Below, piece after piece: positions 34,133 through 45,963 of a stretch of 64,000 nt of DNA; position 1 is the first letter of the stretch; each line of letters opens with the position of its first letter. The notes under the pieces were generated by a model. The model ran no database searches and was not told where the DNA came from. It saw only the letters and a program-made list of their open reading frames with translations. A program made the position numbers and the translations under genes. This stretch comes from Glebionis coronaria (taxonomy: Eukaryota; Streptophyta; Magnoliopsida; Asterales; Asteraceae). The stretch spans positions 23,324,488 to 23,388,487 of the forward strand of contig CM046882.1 in NCBI GenBank assembly GCA_025667525.1. The letters are read 5' to 3'.

Positions 34133-36953
34133 TGAAACTAGGAATTTTTGCAAATTCTTTTTATGTTCGTTTTATCGTTCCTCGACTCACTCGAATTTGA
34201 TTTCCGGTTTAACGTATCGACTTAACTTGTTCTTGGTAAAATCTATTTTTGGTGTTTTTAAACTAATTTAAAACTATTTATAAATAAAAGCTATTTAAAA
34301 TTTAAATTTAATTAAACAAAAAACTTTAATTGAAATCTATTTTTAAATAAAACTTAAAATAAACTAATTTTATACTATTTAAAAAAACTATTTTAAAGAC
34401 CTTTTATGAAAACTAATTTAAAACCTAAACTAAAATTTAAACTAATTTAAAAGTCTAAAAGAAATTAAAATAAAAATATTTTTATCTTTTTATATTTTAT
34501 AAAAACAGATTAAAAGAAAACTCTATTTAAAAACTTTTTAACTAAAATTTAAATAAACTTAAAACATTTAATTAAACCTATTTAATAAAACTGGTAGTAT
34601 TTAAAAAACCTATATTAACTAATTAAAGCATAAAAGAACACAAAAAGGTTGCTAGATGAGTTGGTTGAGGCGTTTGTTAGCTAGACGAGGGGTCTGGGTG
34701 TCGAATCCCACCCCAGACGAATTTTTTAGCTATTATTAATTGTTGGACTTTTAATTTTGGGATTATAATACACAGACCAAATGTTCTGAGTTTTTTTTTG
34801 TAGTAACAGTACGAAGCAAAAACAAACCAACACAGCTATATGAACTAAATAAAATAAGCAATGACTGAAAATTTCATAAGCGATTTATCATCTAGATTAA
34901 TAATAAGCAAACAACCAAATAAGCTATACTAAATAAGCTGAGTAAATTTTAAACGCAAATAACAATAAACACAAACAAGAAGCAGATCCAAATAACTAGA
35001 TGCAAAACTAATAAACCACTTAGCAGATAAATAAACTAACTAATAAAATCTTTATATAATAAACCTATCAGCTACGCAAATCCAAACGAATACCAAACCC
35101 AAACAGTAACTAAACAATTTAAATCAGACTTAAATCTTAAACAAAATAACCTATAACAATAAATCCAAAGAAAATCATTAAAAAATTCTAAAACTAAAAT
35201 CAAGCAGGTAATATAAAATAAAAGCTAAAACTAATAACTCAAACTAAATACTAAGAAAGCAGATCCGAATTTTCCTAAACAAAAATAGATAAAAAAATCA
35301 AACTTTTCCAAAACAATAAACAGATTAAAGCAGATAATCAAATAAGTAGTACTAAAACAAGAAAATTAAAAAGAGAATATTAAAACCTTGTGGAGAAACC
35401 GTTGAGACGAAGATCGGCGTTGAGCCGTCTGATTAACCGAAAACAAACACCGTCTTCATCATCTCGAATCCAACCACTCGAACCAAACACATCAACATGA
35501 TCAGTAACCGTTTATTTTATACTTTCCAGTGGGGAAGGTATTTCTTTTCTTTCTTCTCTCTCTTTTTTTTATATGTCGAATGAATATAAACAGTAGTTAA
35601 AGATGACAAAAATTAAATTGAGGCTACTTAAAAATTGAGACGAATTTAAATTGACATAAATTTAAATAGAGACGAGATTAATAAAGAAAACTTTTCATTA
35701 ATTAAAATCAAAATTACATTACTTGAAAATTAAAAATTACAAAATTAAATCCTAATCTAATTTACTGAAAAATAAAAATTAAAGAAAAGCTATTGATTAC
35801 ATGATAGATGGGGGTTTTTATAGGGTAACCCCGAACCTTCTAGGTCATCCTTGGTGCCCAAGGAAATGAATTCTGGCCCTTGATTTCTTCATTCTTCTCT
35901 CTTTCTCTTTTCTTCTTTTGATCAACGGATGAAAATGATCCGTGAGTCCGGATTGCAAGCATGTCTTGATATGATTGGAGGGTTGGTATTGGTGAGGTAT
36001 TACCACCAATCAATATTGAGTGTTTAGCCACATAAGATCAAGGATGTGAGTGGATGATGCGATTTTTTTGGGGGAATTAATTCCCTTGGTGTGAATTAAC
36101 CACTTAAACAAAAAGCCCTAATATCTTTTGTGTAATTTTTTGAGATGGTAAATTTAGGGTTTGTGAGTTTGACTGTGTAAAAATGCGTTTGGTGGGAGAG
36201 AGAAGTGAGGAGAGATGCGTTTTTCTTGGTTGTACTGAAATGATAATGGAGATGGGTAAAATAAAAAGCTTTATTTATTGCGTTTGTGTAGACACGTGTG
36301 GGGTGAAATGGGATTAAATGTGAATATTTATGAGTGGGGGAAAAACAAGTGATGGGGTGAGATAAAACGTTTATTAAAAACGTTTTTTGTGATGTGGGAG
36401 AGTGGATGTACGTGTGATGAGTTTGACCCAATATTTGAGAAATCATTTTACTTCATCCGTCCCAACTTGTGCAAAATATTGGGCTTGGGCCCAATATGTT
36501 TCATTTACATCCGTTGGGAATATTGTCAATTGGGCTTTGGCCAAATTTAAACTACTCCCATTCGTTTAATTTGATAAAGAAAAATGGTTATTGGGCTTTT
36601 AGGCCCAATATCAAAATATGGGACCCACTTTGCCCGAATATCTTCAAAAAGATTTAATCTGCTAAAATCGAGTTTGATTTCGGCTTCTTTGATGATTTCT
36701 TCAAAACCGTGTCGGTTTACGTGAACTTGGGCACACTTTTGGTCTTTGACTTCGTCTTCGTCTCTTTTTGGACTTTTCTTCAACTTTTGACCGTGAAATC
36801 CCGTGTTTTCTCTTCTTTTGAACATTTGTACCTATTTAACCCACAAAACACAAAACCACGCGTAATTCCGACTTTTATGATATAAAACACATGATTAGGT
36901 CTTGTTTTTCCTTGATTTTAGTGGCAAAAGGATAAGTGTTTACACACTTATTA
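34133..36953 (-). repeat. Athila-type element 3' LTR
   Basis: 2,821 bp, about 98% identical by eye to 45964-48780. On the minus strand it starts TAATAAGTGTGTAAACACTTA (21-base phrase: TAATAAGTGTGTAAACACTT then A) and ends CCTAGTTTCA. The start is TA, not TG, if the AAGCC duplication is taken as the border. ORFs inside (for example 36096-36446) recur in the other LTR only because LTRs are duplicates. Confidence 0.9.
34647..34720 (+). other. tRNA-like sequence in the Athila-type LTR (copy 1)
   Basis: 74 bp with an A-box-like TAGATGAGTTGG and a B-box-like GTGTCGAATCC (9 of 11 to GGTTCGANTCC). A 5-bp stem/7-base loop sits where an anticodon arm would be (CGTTT, loop GTTAGCT, AGACG). The ends do not form an acceptor stem and the T-arm is irregular, so I do not call a tRNA gene. 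It could be a SINE head or a fossil tRNA in the LTR, opposite to the element's sense. Confidence 0.4.
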
Positions 36954-39023
36954 AATCCCCTACACTTGACCATTGCAATGACCCCATACAATGCATTATT
37001 TTAAAGCATAAGATTACATTTCTCTCATAATTAATCCATCTCGGCCTTTATTACTATTACTACTACTACTATGACGAAAAGATGAAACTTTAAGAAAGAG
37101 ACAAAAGTTATAATCATTTATTAACTTTGAATTTATTAGATGGAAGAAACTCGTAAAGAAATCTAAGACTTAGATTAGGGCTTTGGTGTCATGAATATAA
37201 ATCACCCTCAAGTTTCACGTTCCCCATACCAAGCATAAAAACGAGATCATTGTTATTACAAGTTAGCACAACTAACACTAACTCATGTGGTTTAGTTAAT
37301 CACTTAGACCCCTTTATTCCTACGGTGTATCTCTTGTATTTTATTTTTGTCTTGAATGATCACGAGGATGCAATTTTGACTTATTTCGATAATTTATTAA
37401 GGCCGAAAATAAAGTGGGACGATTTAATCAATAGTTAGCTAAAGGACAAAATCTTTTAAAACTGCTTCTCGAAACCTCAAAAAGTTCATATCTTGGCATA
37501 ACTCGTTTCACGATTTGATACCTTTCTCGGACCGATATTTGGCTTGTACTTCAAACTTCAAATCTTAAGAGACGATCTTGAAATTATGGTCTTCTCTTCA
37601 TTTTGGTATACATCTTCATTAGGAGTGAAAGATGCTTCAAACATTGACCACGACTTCTTCATTTATCCTCTTCTTTATTTAGGATTTTGATATACAACGA
37701 TCCGCCTCCTTTTCGGAATTGGATCTATTTATCCTCATACCTTGTTAGGGTCTTTTTGGATAGACTTCTCCATGATCTTAAGGGGAGTAATTGCTTCTCG
37801 TCGTGTGTCTTGATCCTTCATATTGATTTGGATTAATGATCTTCACGTCATCTTTGGATCTTTATCAAAAAAAGTGAATCCTCATGCCTTGTTAGGGCCT
37901 TTTTGGACTCGGATATCCTCATGCCTTGTTAGGGCCTTTTTGGACTCGGATATCTTCATGCCTTGTTAGGGCCTTTTTGGATAAGCCAATATTCGCGTCC
38001 CGCTTCAATAAGTTATGCCTTGGCTATGAACTCTAATTAATACCGAGCAACTTTTAAACGATCTTGTGCTAGAAGCTAAGTAACCTTTTAAATCGTACAA
38101 CCTTATTTATTGCAAATATATTTATTAACAAGCGATGGGAGAAAAAGCTCATAACTAACTCACATAAGTTAATGAAAGAATACCAAACTTATAATTAACT
38201 CTATCATCTCTCGTTCTCCACAATTTAAAATCTCAAGGAATGAGACTCGTGGATGCTTAGCCTAATAAACCAATTAAGGTCCATATGGTTAAGGATACTA
38301 GCTAGAGTAAACTCGGATAAGTAAACTCGGGTTGAGTCAAAATATTCACGACGGGCCTAATATATCAAAGACATCTAAACTTGTTAAAACCATTTTATTT
38401 ATTTATTTCATTTTTTGACTTTATTCTTGAAATGGAAATTATTACGATGCGATAATAAAAGGAAAGAAAATAAATAAAAATACTACTAGGCCAAAATAGA
38501 TCAAAAATTTGAAAAACATTGAAAATTTTTAAACTTTCCAGTTAAATGGGGTCAAATTCATGGAAAAGCCCACTAAAATTCGATAGAAGTCCCCCCTACA
38601 CTTAATATAAACAGTGTCCTCAATGTTTAAGCATGTGGGAGAATAAACTCCCCTACACTTAGGACATTGAGTACGTTGTTTAAAATCGAGCTAAGGAAGG
38701 GACAACTAAAGTGATTACATTTATTCGTTTTATTTATATACAAGATTGAATCACAATAGCAAAAACTTATCGAAGGAACCGGGTACACGGGTAACACGGG
38801 AACACGGGTCTCGTCAAAAGTACCAAAAGTGGATCATTAAAGCTCATGTCCCTGCACACTCACAACACAAAACAAACAACCTACTTGGCTCCCCCTACAC
38901 TTATTGGTGAAAATGGGTGAAGGCGAAAAAGGGTGAAAAAAGGTAAAAATCTAACCTAGTTAAACGATGCTTGATTTTTCATCACGAGTCTCTAGGTCGA
39001 CTCGATTTCCCGAATGTCATCAT
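36954..39023 (-). other. Athila-type element 3' noncoding region
   Basis: Contains the polypurine tract (36954-36970, minus-strand AAGTGTAGGGGATT), a tandem repeat (37880-37981) and three further CCCCTACACTT motifs (38592, 38651, 38891 approx). Parts of it are similar, in inverse orientation, to 55080-56240 in the 52167-59835 element. No gene. Confidence 0.7.
37880..37981 (+). repeat. 37-bp tandem repeat, about 2.8 copies
   Basis: CCTCATGCCTTGTTAGGG followed by CCTTTTTGGACTCGGATAT, at 37880, 37917 and 37954 (partial). A diverged half-copy lies near 37733. Confidence 0.9.
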
Positions 39024-40742
39024 TCAAATGGGAAAATCATGGAAAACCGAGATTTCCAAGGGAGGAAAATCTCTCCATGATAAAGGTGAAGCAAAGTCAT
39101 ACAAGGCATACCCCATGAAAAATCCACCCGGGTCAAACACATAGTTTCCATCACAAAAGGAAATAAACCCCGAGGTGGTATGCAAGTCAAAGTAAAGTGG
39201 GGTATCCTTAGGCAAAAGTCTCTTATAAGGAAGGGTGTTATGGAGATATGGCAATGAAAGCATGAAAGTATCTATTCCGGGATCAAACACCGATTCCTTA
39301 ACGGGAAAATAGCAAGAGGTAGTGACATTTAAGATCAAAATATCATCAAAATCCATAGTGGGAAAGTCATCCTCTTCCAAACTTGATGTGAAAACATAAG
39401 TATCGTCAGAGTCATAGGAAAACTCTTCCTCATGAGGAAAATAGGTATTTAGAAAGATATCTAAATCCTCCTCAAATGGAATAACCTCTAAATTAGGTAT
39501 GATCTCTAAGAGTGGAGGATCCTCCTCAATAGTCATGACCTCTAAAATTGGAGTATAGAAGTCAAAAGGAGTCTCCATGGAAGAATCACTCATAGAGATA
39601 TGAGGTGCATTAAGATCATGGGGTGGGTCATCAAATTTAATGAGATCACTTAAAGAAGTGTCATCATCGTAGTCATCAAAGATTGGTTGATCATAAATGG
39701 GTGGGTCAAAAGTGGGTGGGTCAAAAGTCGAGTCGTCTAAGCCGAAGATAGTGTGATCACTTGAAGAAGTGTCATCACTATCGGTGTCATAAATGGGAGT
39801 ATCGAAAATTTGAGGCTCTAAGGGAAGGGATGAGTTTATCACAAAATCATTTTGAGTAGACTTTTCAATTCCAAAAGGATTAATAAGAATCTCGTCATTA
39901 TTATAATTAAGAACATCAATCATATTGACCGACTCTTTTCCATTTGATTTTGTTGTGATTTTTCCCATTTTAAAAACTTGTTGTTCATCCCTAACCCTAA
40001 GAATTAACTCCCCTTCGGCTACATCAACTAAGGCTCTTCCGGACCTTAAGAATGGTCTACCAAGTATTAACGGAATACGAGGATCCATCTCATATTCGAT
40101 GACGACAAAGTCCACGGGAAAAGTAAAAGTATCGACTCTAACAAAAACGTCTTCGGCAATACCAACGGGGTATGCGAGAGTTCGATTAGCTAACTCTAAA
40201 GTCATACGAGTCGGTACAAGGTCGGGTAATGACAATTGTTTCCAAACCGAAAGTGGCATAAGATTGATGCTAGCGCCGAGATCCGCTAAAGCCATACAAT
40301 CATCGATTTGAGGAAACGAGCAAGGTAACACGAATCGTCCGGGATCTCCTAGCTTTTCGGGAAGCTCTTTGAGAAGAACCGCGAAACAATTCTCATTTAA
40401 ACGGGTGTTCACGAGCTCAACCATTTTTTCTTTCTTATTAAGCAAATCTTTAAACATTTTCACAAATTTTGGCATTTGAGCAAGTGCTTCAATAGGGCTT
40501 ACATTAACATTGACGTTGGAAATCATCTTCAAAAAGTTGGAGACATGAATGTCATCTTTGGTGAGCACTTTAGTCTTGCCTAACCTAGATGGATAAGGAA
40601 TATTAGATTTAGACTTTGAAGGTTGAGAAGGAGAAGGACTCGCTTCTTGAACAACCGTAGGAATAGGCTCTTTCGGCAATGGAGGACTAGAACCAGGAGT
40701 GGTAGTGGGGGGAATCACCGGAAGGGGAGTAGGATTACTCAT
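39024..40742 (-). CDS. Gag-protease-type protein with acidic tail (Athila-type), 572 aa
   Basis: Single open frame, ATG at 40742 overlapping the stop of the preceding gag fragment (TAATG). A Pro-rich start (1-50) is followed by an Athila-type C-terminal gag segment ('PIEALAQMPKFVKMFKDLL', 83-101). A retropepsin-like domain has the active-site triad DLG (D154 in ALADLGASIN) and ILGRPF near 226-231. Residues about 305-480 are extremely Asp/Glu-rich, with repeated 'FDPP' and 'DDTS' phrases. A more ordinary C-terminus with 'FDPGGFFMGYALYDF' follows. Where RT should come, the frame just ends. The acidic tail has no function I recognise. Confidence 0.85.
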   Translation of the reverse strand: MSNPTPLPVIPPTTTPGSSPPLPKEPIPTVVQEASPSPSQPSKSKSNIPYPSRLGKTKVLTKDDIHVSNFLKMISNVNVNVSPIEALAQMPKFVKMFKDLLNKKEKMVELVNTRLNENCFAVLLKELPEKLGDPGRFVLPCSFPQIDDCMALADLGASINLMPLSVWKQLSLPDLVPTRMTLELANRTLAYPVGIAEDVFVRVDTFTFPVDFVVIEYEMDPRIPLILGRPFLRSGRALVDVAEGELILRVRDEQQVFKMGKITTKSNGKESVNMIDVLNYNNDEILINPFGIEKSTQNDFVINSSLPLEPQIFDTPIYDTDSDDTSSSDHTIFGLDDSTFDPPTFDPPIYDQPIFDDYDDDTSLSDLIKFDDPPHDLNAPHISMSDSSMETPFDFYTPILEVMTIEEDPPLLEIIPNLEVIPFEEDLDIFLNTYFPHEEEFSYDSDDTYVFTSSLEEDDFPTMDFDDILILNVTTSCYFPVKESVFDPGIDTFMLSLPYLHNTLPYKRLLPKDTPLYFDLHTTSGFISFCDGNYVFDPGGFFMGYALYDFASPLSWRDFPPLEISVFHDFPI

Positions 40743-42311
40743 TATGACCTTCGGGCCTTTCTCTCCTTTATGGGCAAAGAGATGGAAGGTCCCACTAAAG
40801 TGGATCCACTTCGAGTATTGATAGTACTCACATTAGCACAAGGGTTAATCTCGGTATTGGATGGTAAGGCACCTTGGGGTCTAAGGGTTTGCAACATAGT
40901 CAAAAATTTCTTATCGGTCGATTCTTGCATCTCTTTCATCATTCGCTCATGGTCGGTCAATTTTTGTAGAACCAAGTCCATCTGAGGATTATGCATGTTC
41001 ATTTGATTAACCCCTTGATTAGGAAGACCTTGATTAGAAAAACCTTGGTTTTGATATTGAGGTTGAAAGCCGTTGTTATTATAAAAACCTTGGTTATTAT
41101 TTTGAAACCCTTGATTTGGACCATTAAAATTCCCTTGATTTCCATTCCCTTGAAAATTACCCATTTGAGGACCTTGGTTCCTATTTTGGTATTGGGTATT
41201 TTGGGCGGGTGGGGTGGTCTTTGTGGTGCTACAAAACCCGGGGGAGCCAAATAATTAGTACTATTGTAAGACAAATGGTTAACATCAACATTAGGTTTAA
41301 ATGGAACCCATTCATTAGCATTAAAATCACAAACTTGTTGTTGTTGATTATAAACCTTGTCACAACTGAAATATGAATGTGGTCCACCACAAGTCTCACA
41401 CGTTTCACTATTATCTTTCACGGCATGCACATGAGTGGTGAGGGCGTTGGTTTTAGAGCGAGTGTTTCAACAAGCGAAGTAAGTTTATCGATTCTCTTGT
41501 CACTCTCACTAGAACTAGCACTTGCCATAGTGGCCCTAACACTCTTGGTTTGTACTTTAGCCTTGTTTTCAATAATGGCCCAAGCCTCGTTCATGGTTTT
41601 CACAAGAATATTGCCCCCCGCAGCACTATTAAGTGAGTATTGGTCATTTAGAGTTAAACCATTCTAAAACGTATTTATTTGATGCACTTTAGTGAAACCG
41701 TGTTGTGGACATTTTCTTAAAAGGTCTTTAAATCGATCTCAAGACTCACTAAAAGTTTCCCCATATTTTTGCTCAAAAGTAATGATTTCATTCCTTAAAG
41801 AGGTGGTCCGTGATGGTGGGAAAAAGTAATTAATGAACTTGGTCTCTAAGTCGATCCATGTTGTAATACTTTGGGGTGGTTCCTTATCAAGCCAAATCCG
41901 GGCTTGTCCCTCGAGGGAAAAAGGAAAAAGTTGTAGGCGAACGGCCTCTTGTGGCACCCCATTGTATTTGACGGTATTTGCTAATTGGATGAATCGTTTG
42001 ATATGAGCGTGTGGGTCATCATTAGTACGACCTAAAAATGGTGTAGCGGAAACCATTCGAATAAAATCCGGTTTAAGTTCAAAATGATTAGCTCCAATGG
42101 TCGGCACCACAATACCGTCATCGTTTCCTTCAACGTGAGATTGAAGAATCTCAATCATTGGTCGATTATCCGTTGCCATCTTTATGTCGAAAGCTCGATT
42201 CTCGGGATCGGGTTGAATGACGGTCTTTTTATTTTTCTTCTTCTTCTTTTTGGAAGAATTAGAAGTATTTGGTACACCACTCGGTATGTATGTACGCGCG
42301 CGAGTGCGCAT
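40742..42311 (-). pseudogene. Athila-type gag, frameshifted
   Basis: The ATG at 42311 opens 190 residues with the retrotransposon gag core ('NDDPHAHIKRFIQLANTVKYNGV', 'LFPFSLEGQARIWLD', 'FINYFFPPSRT'). A TGA follows GETFSES, and a TAG interrupts about 30 codons later. The same frame resumes as 'MNEAWAIIENKA' (41603-41418), then shifts to a frame with a Cys-rich 'CETCGGPHSYFSCD' (about 41356-41397) and 'LAPPGFVAPQRPPHPP'. It shifts again into a Gln/Asn-Gly-rich segment (41164-40742). Its end overlaps the next ORF by TAATG. Confidence 0.85.
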
Positions 42312-42556
42312 ACAATTAAAACTTGGAATGAGGTAGGGGACCTCGGTCGACTTTGAGAGGAAAAGGATTTTCCCTCTCGAGGAGCAATATGAAAAATCTA
42401 CAAAAATATATACTTAATTACTACTTGAGTTGGCAAACCAATAATCGGTCGTCCCTCTCAATATACGCACAAGCAAGCGGGGAAACGAGGTGGCACAAAG
42501 CACTTAAAAACCTTTTTCCTTAGACGGCCTTTTATAGCACGTCGCCTTATACCCAC

Positions 42557-45452
42557 TGTAAAACCCGCATGCTTTTACCATGAATAGTGCCCTTAAGATC
42601 GTACGTCCTAGATTAAAACTTACCTCATTTAGTATTGATCACATTCATGTGCTAATAATCAAGTGTATGACATGACAAGTATCGATTACGTACGAACTCA
42701 TGATAAACAGTTAATAAATATATCACGTGAACATAATTAAATCATGATCACCATTTAATATATGAACTAAAATAATTACGTAAATACTTATAATATAATT
42801 ACGAGCGTTAAGTTTACGATAAACGACACGTTAGATTAAACAGAAACACTTTAAACACGAGCACGTTTAACCACGAACGAACACGAAACATCGGGACACG
42901 AGAAAGGTACGGGTACCCCATGTGGGGCCCCCATACCCACGGCACACAACAAGTAATGGGCTTAGCCCATGGACTTTTACAAGTTAAGGGGGGTTATGGT
43001 AAAAACATGTTTTCATTTCACTTTTACAAGAAAATAAACAAAAACCCTAAAAGAGTTTTTCTCCTCTCCTTTTTCTCCTTTTGTGCCGCCACCTTCACAT
43101 CACCATTGGAGGGTGATTGTTTGATTTTGATCTTAAAAATAAGTGTTAGAATCCGTGTTGTTCATCCTTTTTCCAAGCTACATAGTGGTATACCTTTCTA
43201 ACCCTTCTTTTTAATTCTTTTTAATTCTTTTAATCTTTGATTATTTTCATAAACATGTTATTATTTTTTTTTATTTAAACATGATAATTAATCATTGATC
43301 TAACATGTTTTGGTATTAATTAAAATCAAGGAAGGATTTAAAGGGGTGTTTGTTTCTAGCCGCCTAGCAAAACAAACCCGAGGGGGGTTTGGTTTGCTAT
43401 TGCCGCCACCACCAAGACCATTTTTGGTCTTGGTTGGCTCATGTGGGACCCACGGCAGCAAGGAGACACATGTGCCCCGGGTTTGGCTCGGGGTACGGTG
43501 TCGAATTCATGCCCGATTCATGGTTCGTTGGTTAATTCATGATTCATGCTACATGTTAATTTTTATGAATTATGAACTTAGGATATAATTAATTAATAAC
43601 ATGAAATATTAATTAAATCATGACTTAGGTTATTTTAATTATTAGTTTAACATGACATTAATTTAACCTAAGTATTTTATGTTATAAGTCATAATTAATT
43701 AATTATTTAAAACATGCTTATAATTAATTAATTTAGACATGACTTAGGTTATATTATTGATAATAATAATACACATTTTAACCTAAGTATATTCATTTCA
43801 TTTTAATTAAAACATGTTATAGTTTAATTAAAATGCTTAACCTATAGTTTAATTAAAATACATGAAATAATAATTAAACTATATACTATATCATATGACT
43901 TAAGAAACAAGCTTATAAACACTTAGACTTATATGATAGCTTATGTAACCAGCTTAATTCTAAATATGGAAACCTTCTATATATGGAAATCTATCTATTT
44001 CAGGCAGCTAATCTAATCATGGAAACCTTCTATATATGGAAACTTATTTAATTAAGGCAGCTGATCTATTTTTAGAAACTAATCTATTTTAGGCAGTAAA
44101 TTCTATTTTTGGAAACTTTCTATTTTTGGAAACTTTCTATTTTTGGTAACTTTCTATTTTTGGAAACTTTCTATTTTTGGAAACTTTCTATTTTTGGAAA
44201 CCTGCTATTTTTGGAAAGTTACTTATTATTACACAGTAAGTATATTAATACATGAAATACCAGTAATACTTAATCAGATAAATCAGAATACAAGATAAAC
44301 ACAGTTTAAGGCTTTAAACAGTGAACCATGACCTAAAACATACCAAATCAGCTATAATGAGACACCAAAACTAGTACGTAATCAGTGAATCGATACTTAT
44401 ACACGTGTGTATTCATGTAGCGTTAGTGATCCAGAAGTAGGAGTCTTTCTTCCGTTCATTCACTGGACTTGAGGTACGGATTCCCGTCCTTTCAGTATGG
44501 ACATTCTTTCCTTATTAGGATTTCCCCGTATGCAGCCAACTGTTTTCCCCAGTATTTGTTTTATTGTTTTGAACTGCTTATGTTTAATTAGCATAATCTA
44601 TAGCCATATACAAGCATGACCAGTTTCACCTAGTTATGGAGGTACCATAACCATAGCATTGGAGGCACCGATGTTATGACTTCCCCACGGTGGAGTGATT
44701 GCTCGTGGCGTCCCTTTTTAGTTTTGGCCATATTATTATATCAGGTGGGGCGTATGGGTGCATCCTAGTTACATGTTTTATTCAGTTTATCATGGTGAAT
44801 GTGGTGTGTGCCTTGCACCCTTCACAAGGAGTTGATCCCTCCTACCCAAATCAGTATATTGATTAGAGGCATCCCCTCTAATCAGCATGATGAGGTCACC
44901 CCTCCAAGTATTCATGCACGTGACCTTTTCATGACCTATATGGGCTATGGTTTATATATGTTAAAATAGTTTTCACAAGATAAACATAAGGCTTTTCAAA
45001 CTATAAAACCAGTTTTCTTGATACTTAACCAGTTTACTCAGTACTTAGTCTTCCGCTGTTATATGTTACATGTTTACTCTATTTCATGCTATATTGTACA
45101 TCCGTGCACTGAGCGTCTTGCTCAGCCGTTTTCCTTTTCATGTTCCCAAAACGGCAGGTACTCAGGGACGCTCGTAGATCTCAAACGTAGGTGCATATGG
45201 ACTGGAAGCTTTACTGTCTTTCTTTACTTTATGCATTTCCTTTACTTTATTACAGTTGCTTTGGACATTGTTTCGTCCTTTCCTTTTACAGTATTTATGT
45301 TTGTGTGTGATGAGCTTTACTTTGGGGTTACCGATGTTTGATTCCGGTATTTCCCTTTTATGGTTGAATAATGCTTAGACATTTATCCTTGTATGCTTTG
45401 ATGACACGCCATGATTATGCGTAATATTCCATTTCCAAAATGGGGTGTTACA
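42557..45452 (+). repeat. Solo Ty3/gypsy LTR inside the Athila-type leader
   Basis: 2,896 bp from TGTAAAACCCGCATGC to GGGGTGTTACA, flanked by CCCAC at 42552-42556 and 45453-45457. The late part ('CGGCAGGTACTCAGGGACG' after a CTGAGCG phrase) parallels the layout of the gypsy-L LTR, which sets the + orientation. There is no internal region or ORF with a domain. A 17-bp tandem repeat lies at 44101-44217. Confidence 0.88.
44101..44217 (+). repeat. 17-bp tandem repeat, about 7 copies
   Basis: Unit TTTCTATTTTTGGAAAC, period 17 (for example 44103 to 44120), with diverged neighbours back to about 43970 ('GGAAACCTTCTATATAT'). Confidence 0.9.
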
Positions 45453-45457
45453 CCCAC

Positions 45458-45947
45458 CTTATAGTTTGTATATTTTGAGTTCAAACGTCTTACTAGTATT
45501 TATCAATTTTGCCTTTTTATTTCATTTAGGATTCGACTACAATAGTTAGATGATGAAATCCCAACTAAGGCTTATTTGAAAAGTAGGTAATTTTATTGTG
45601 CTACTTAATATATTATAGTAAAAGAAAAAATCTTTTTGTATTTTTTTTAGAAAAATATATATTCACAAGAAAAACGAAAGAAATTGAACTAAAAATTAAC
45701 ACTAATACGTAATATTTTTGGTGTAATACTTTTAGGAAAAAGTATTACATTTGATTTTTTTTTTTAATTTTTTTGGTGCAATTCTTAGGAAAGAAATTGC
45801 TTTTTTGTGATTTTTTAATGTTTTTGTATTTTTAAATTTTTGATTTTTTTATGTTTTTGATTTTGTTGCAAGAAACGTAACGTTCAAAGAGAACGGATCC
45901 CAAAATCCAAACGTCTTCACGAAAAATCGTCAATCGTACGAGCGAAG
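45458..45947 (-). other. Athila-type 5' leader remainder
   Basis: AT-rich sequence between the solo LTR and the primer site, with long T runs (45640-45850). No gene. Confidence 0.5.
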
Positions 45948-45961
45948 CGGCAGCGGCGCCA
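45948..45961 (-). other. Primer binding site of the Athila-type element
   Basis: The minus strand reads TGGCGCCGCTGCCG, two bases inside the 5' LTR. It differs by one base from the Asp-tRNA complement TGGCGCCGTTGCCG used by Athila/Tat elements. Confidence 0.85.
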
Positions 45962-45963
45962 TT

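Noticed and set aside
34647..34720. Functional tRNA gene
   Set aside because: No acceptor stem, irregular T-arm and an imperfect B box. Its presence in both LTRs shows it is part of the retroelement.
36096..36446. 116-residue ORF repeated at 47924-48274, looking like a conserved gene
   Set aside because: The two ORFs are the same place in the two LTRs of one element, so identity reflects LTR duplication, not selection. The same applies to 35840-36031 / 47669-47860 and 36547-36825 / 48375-48632.
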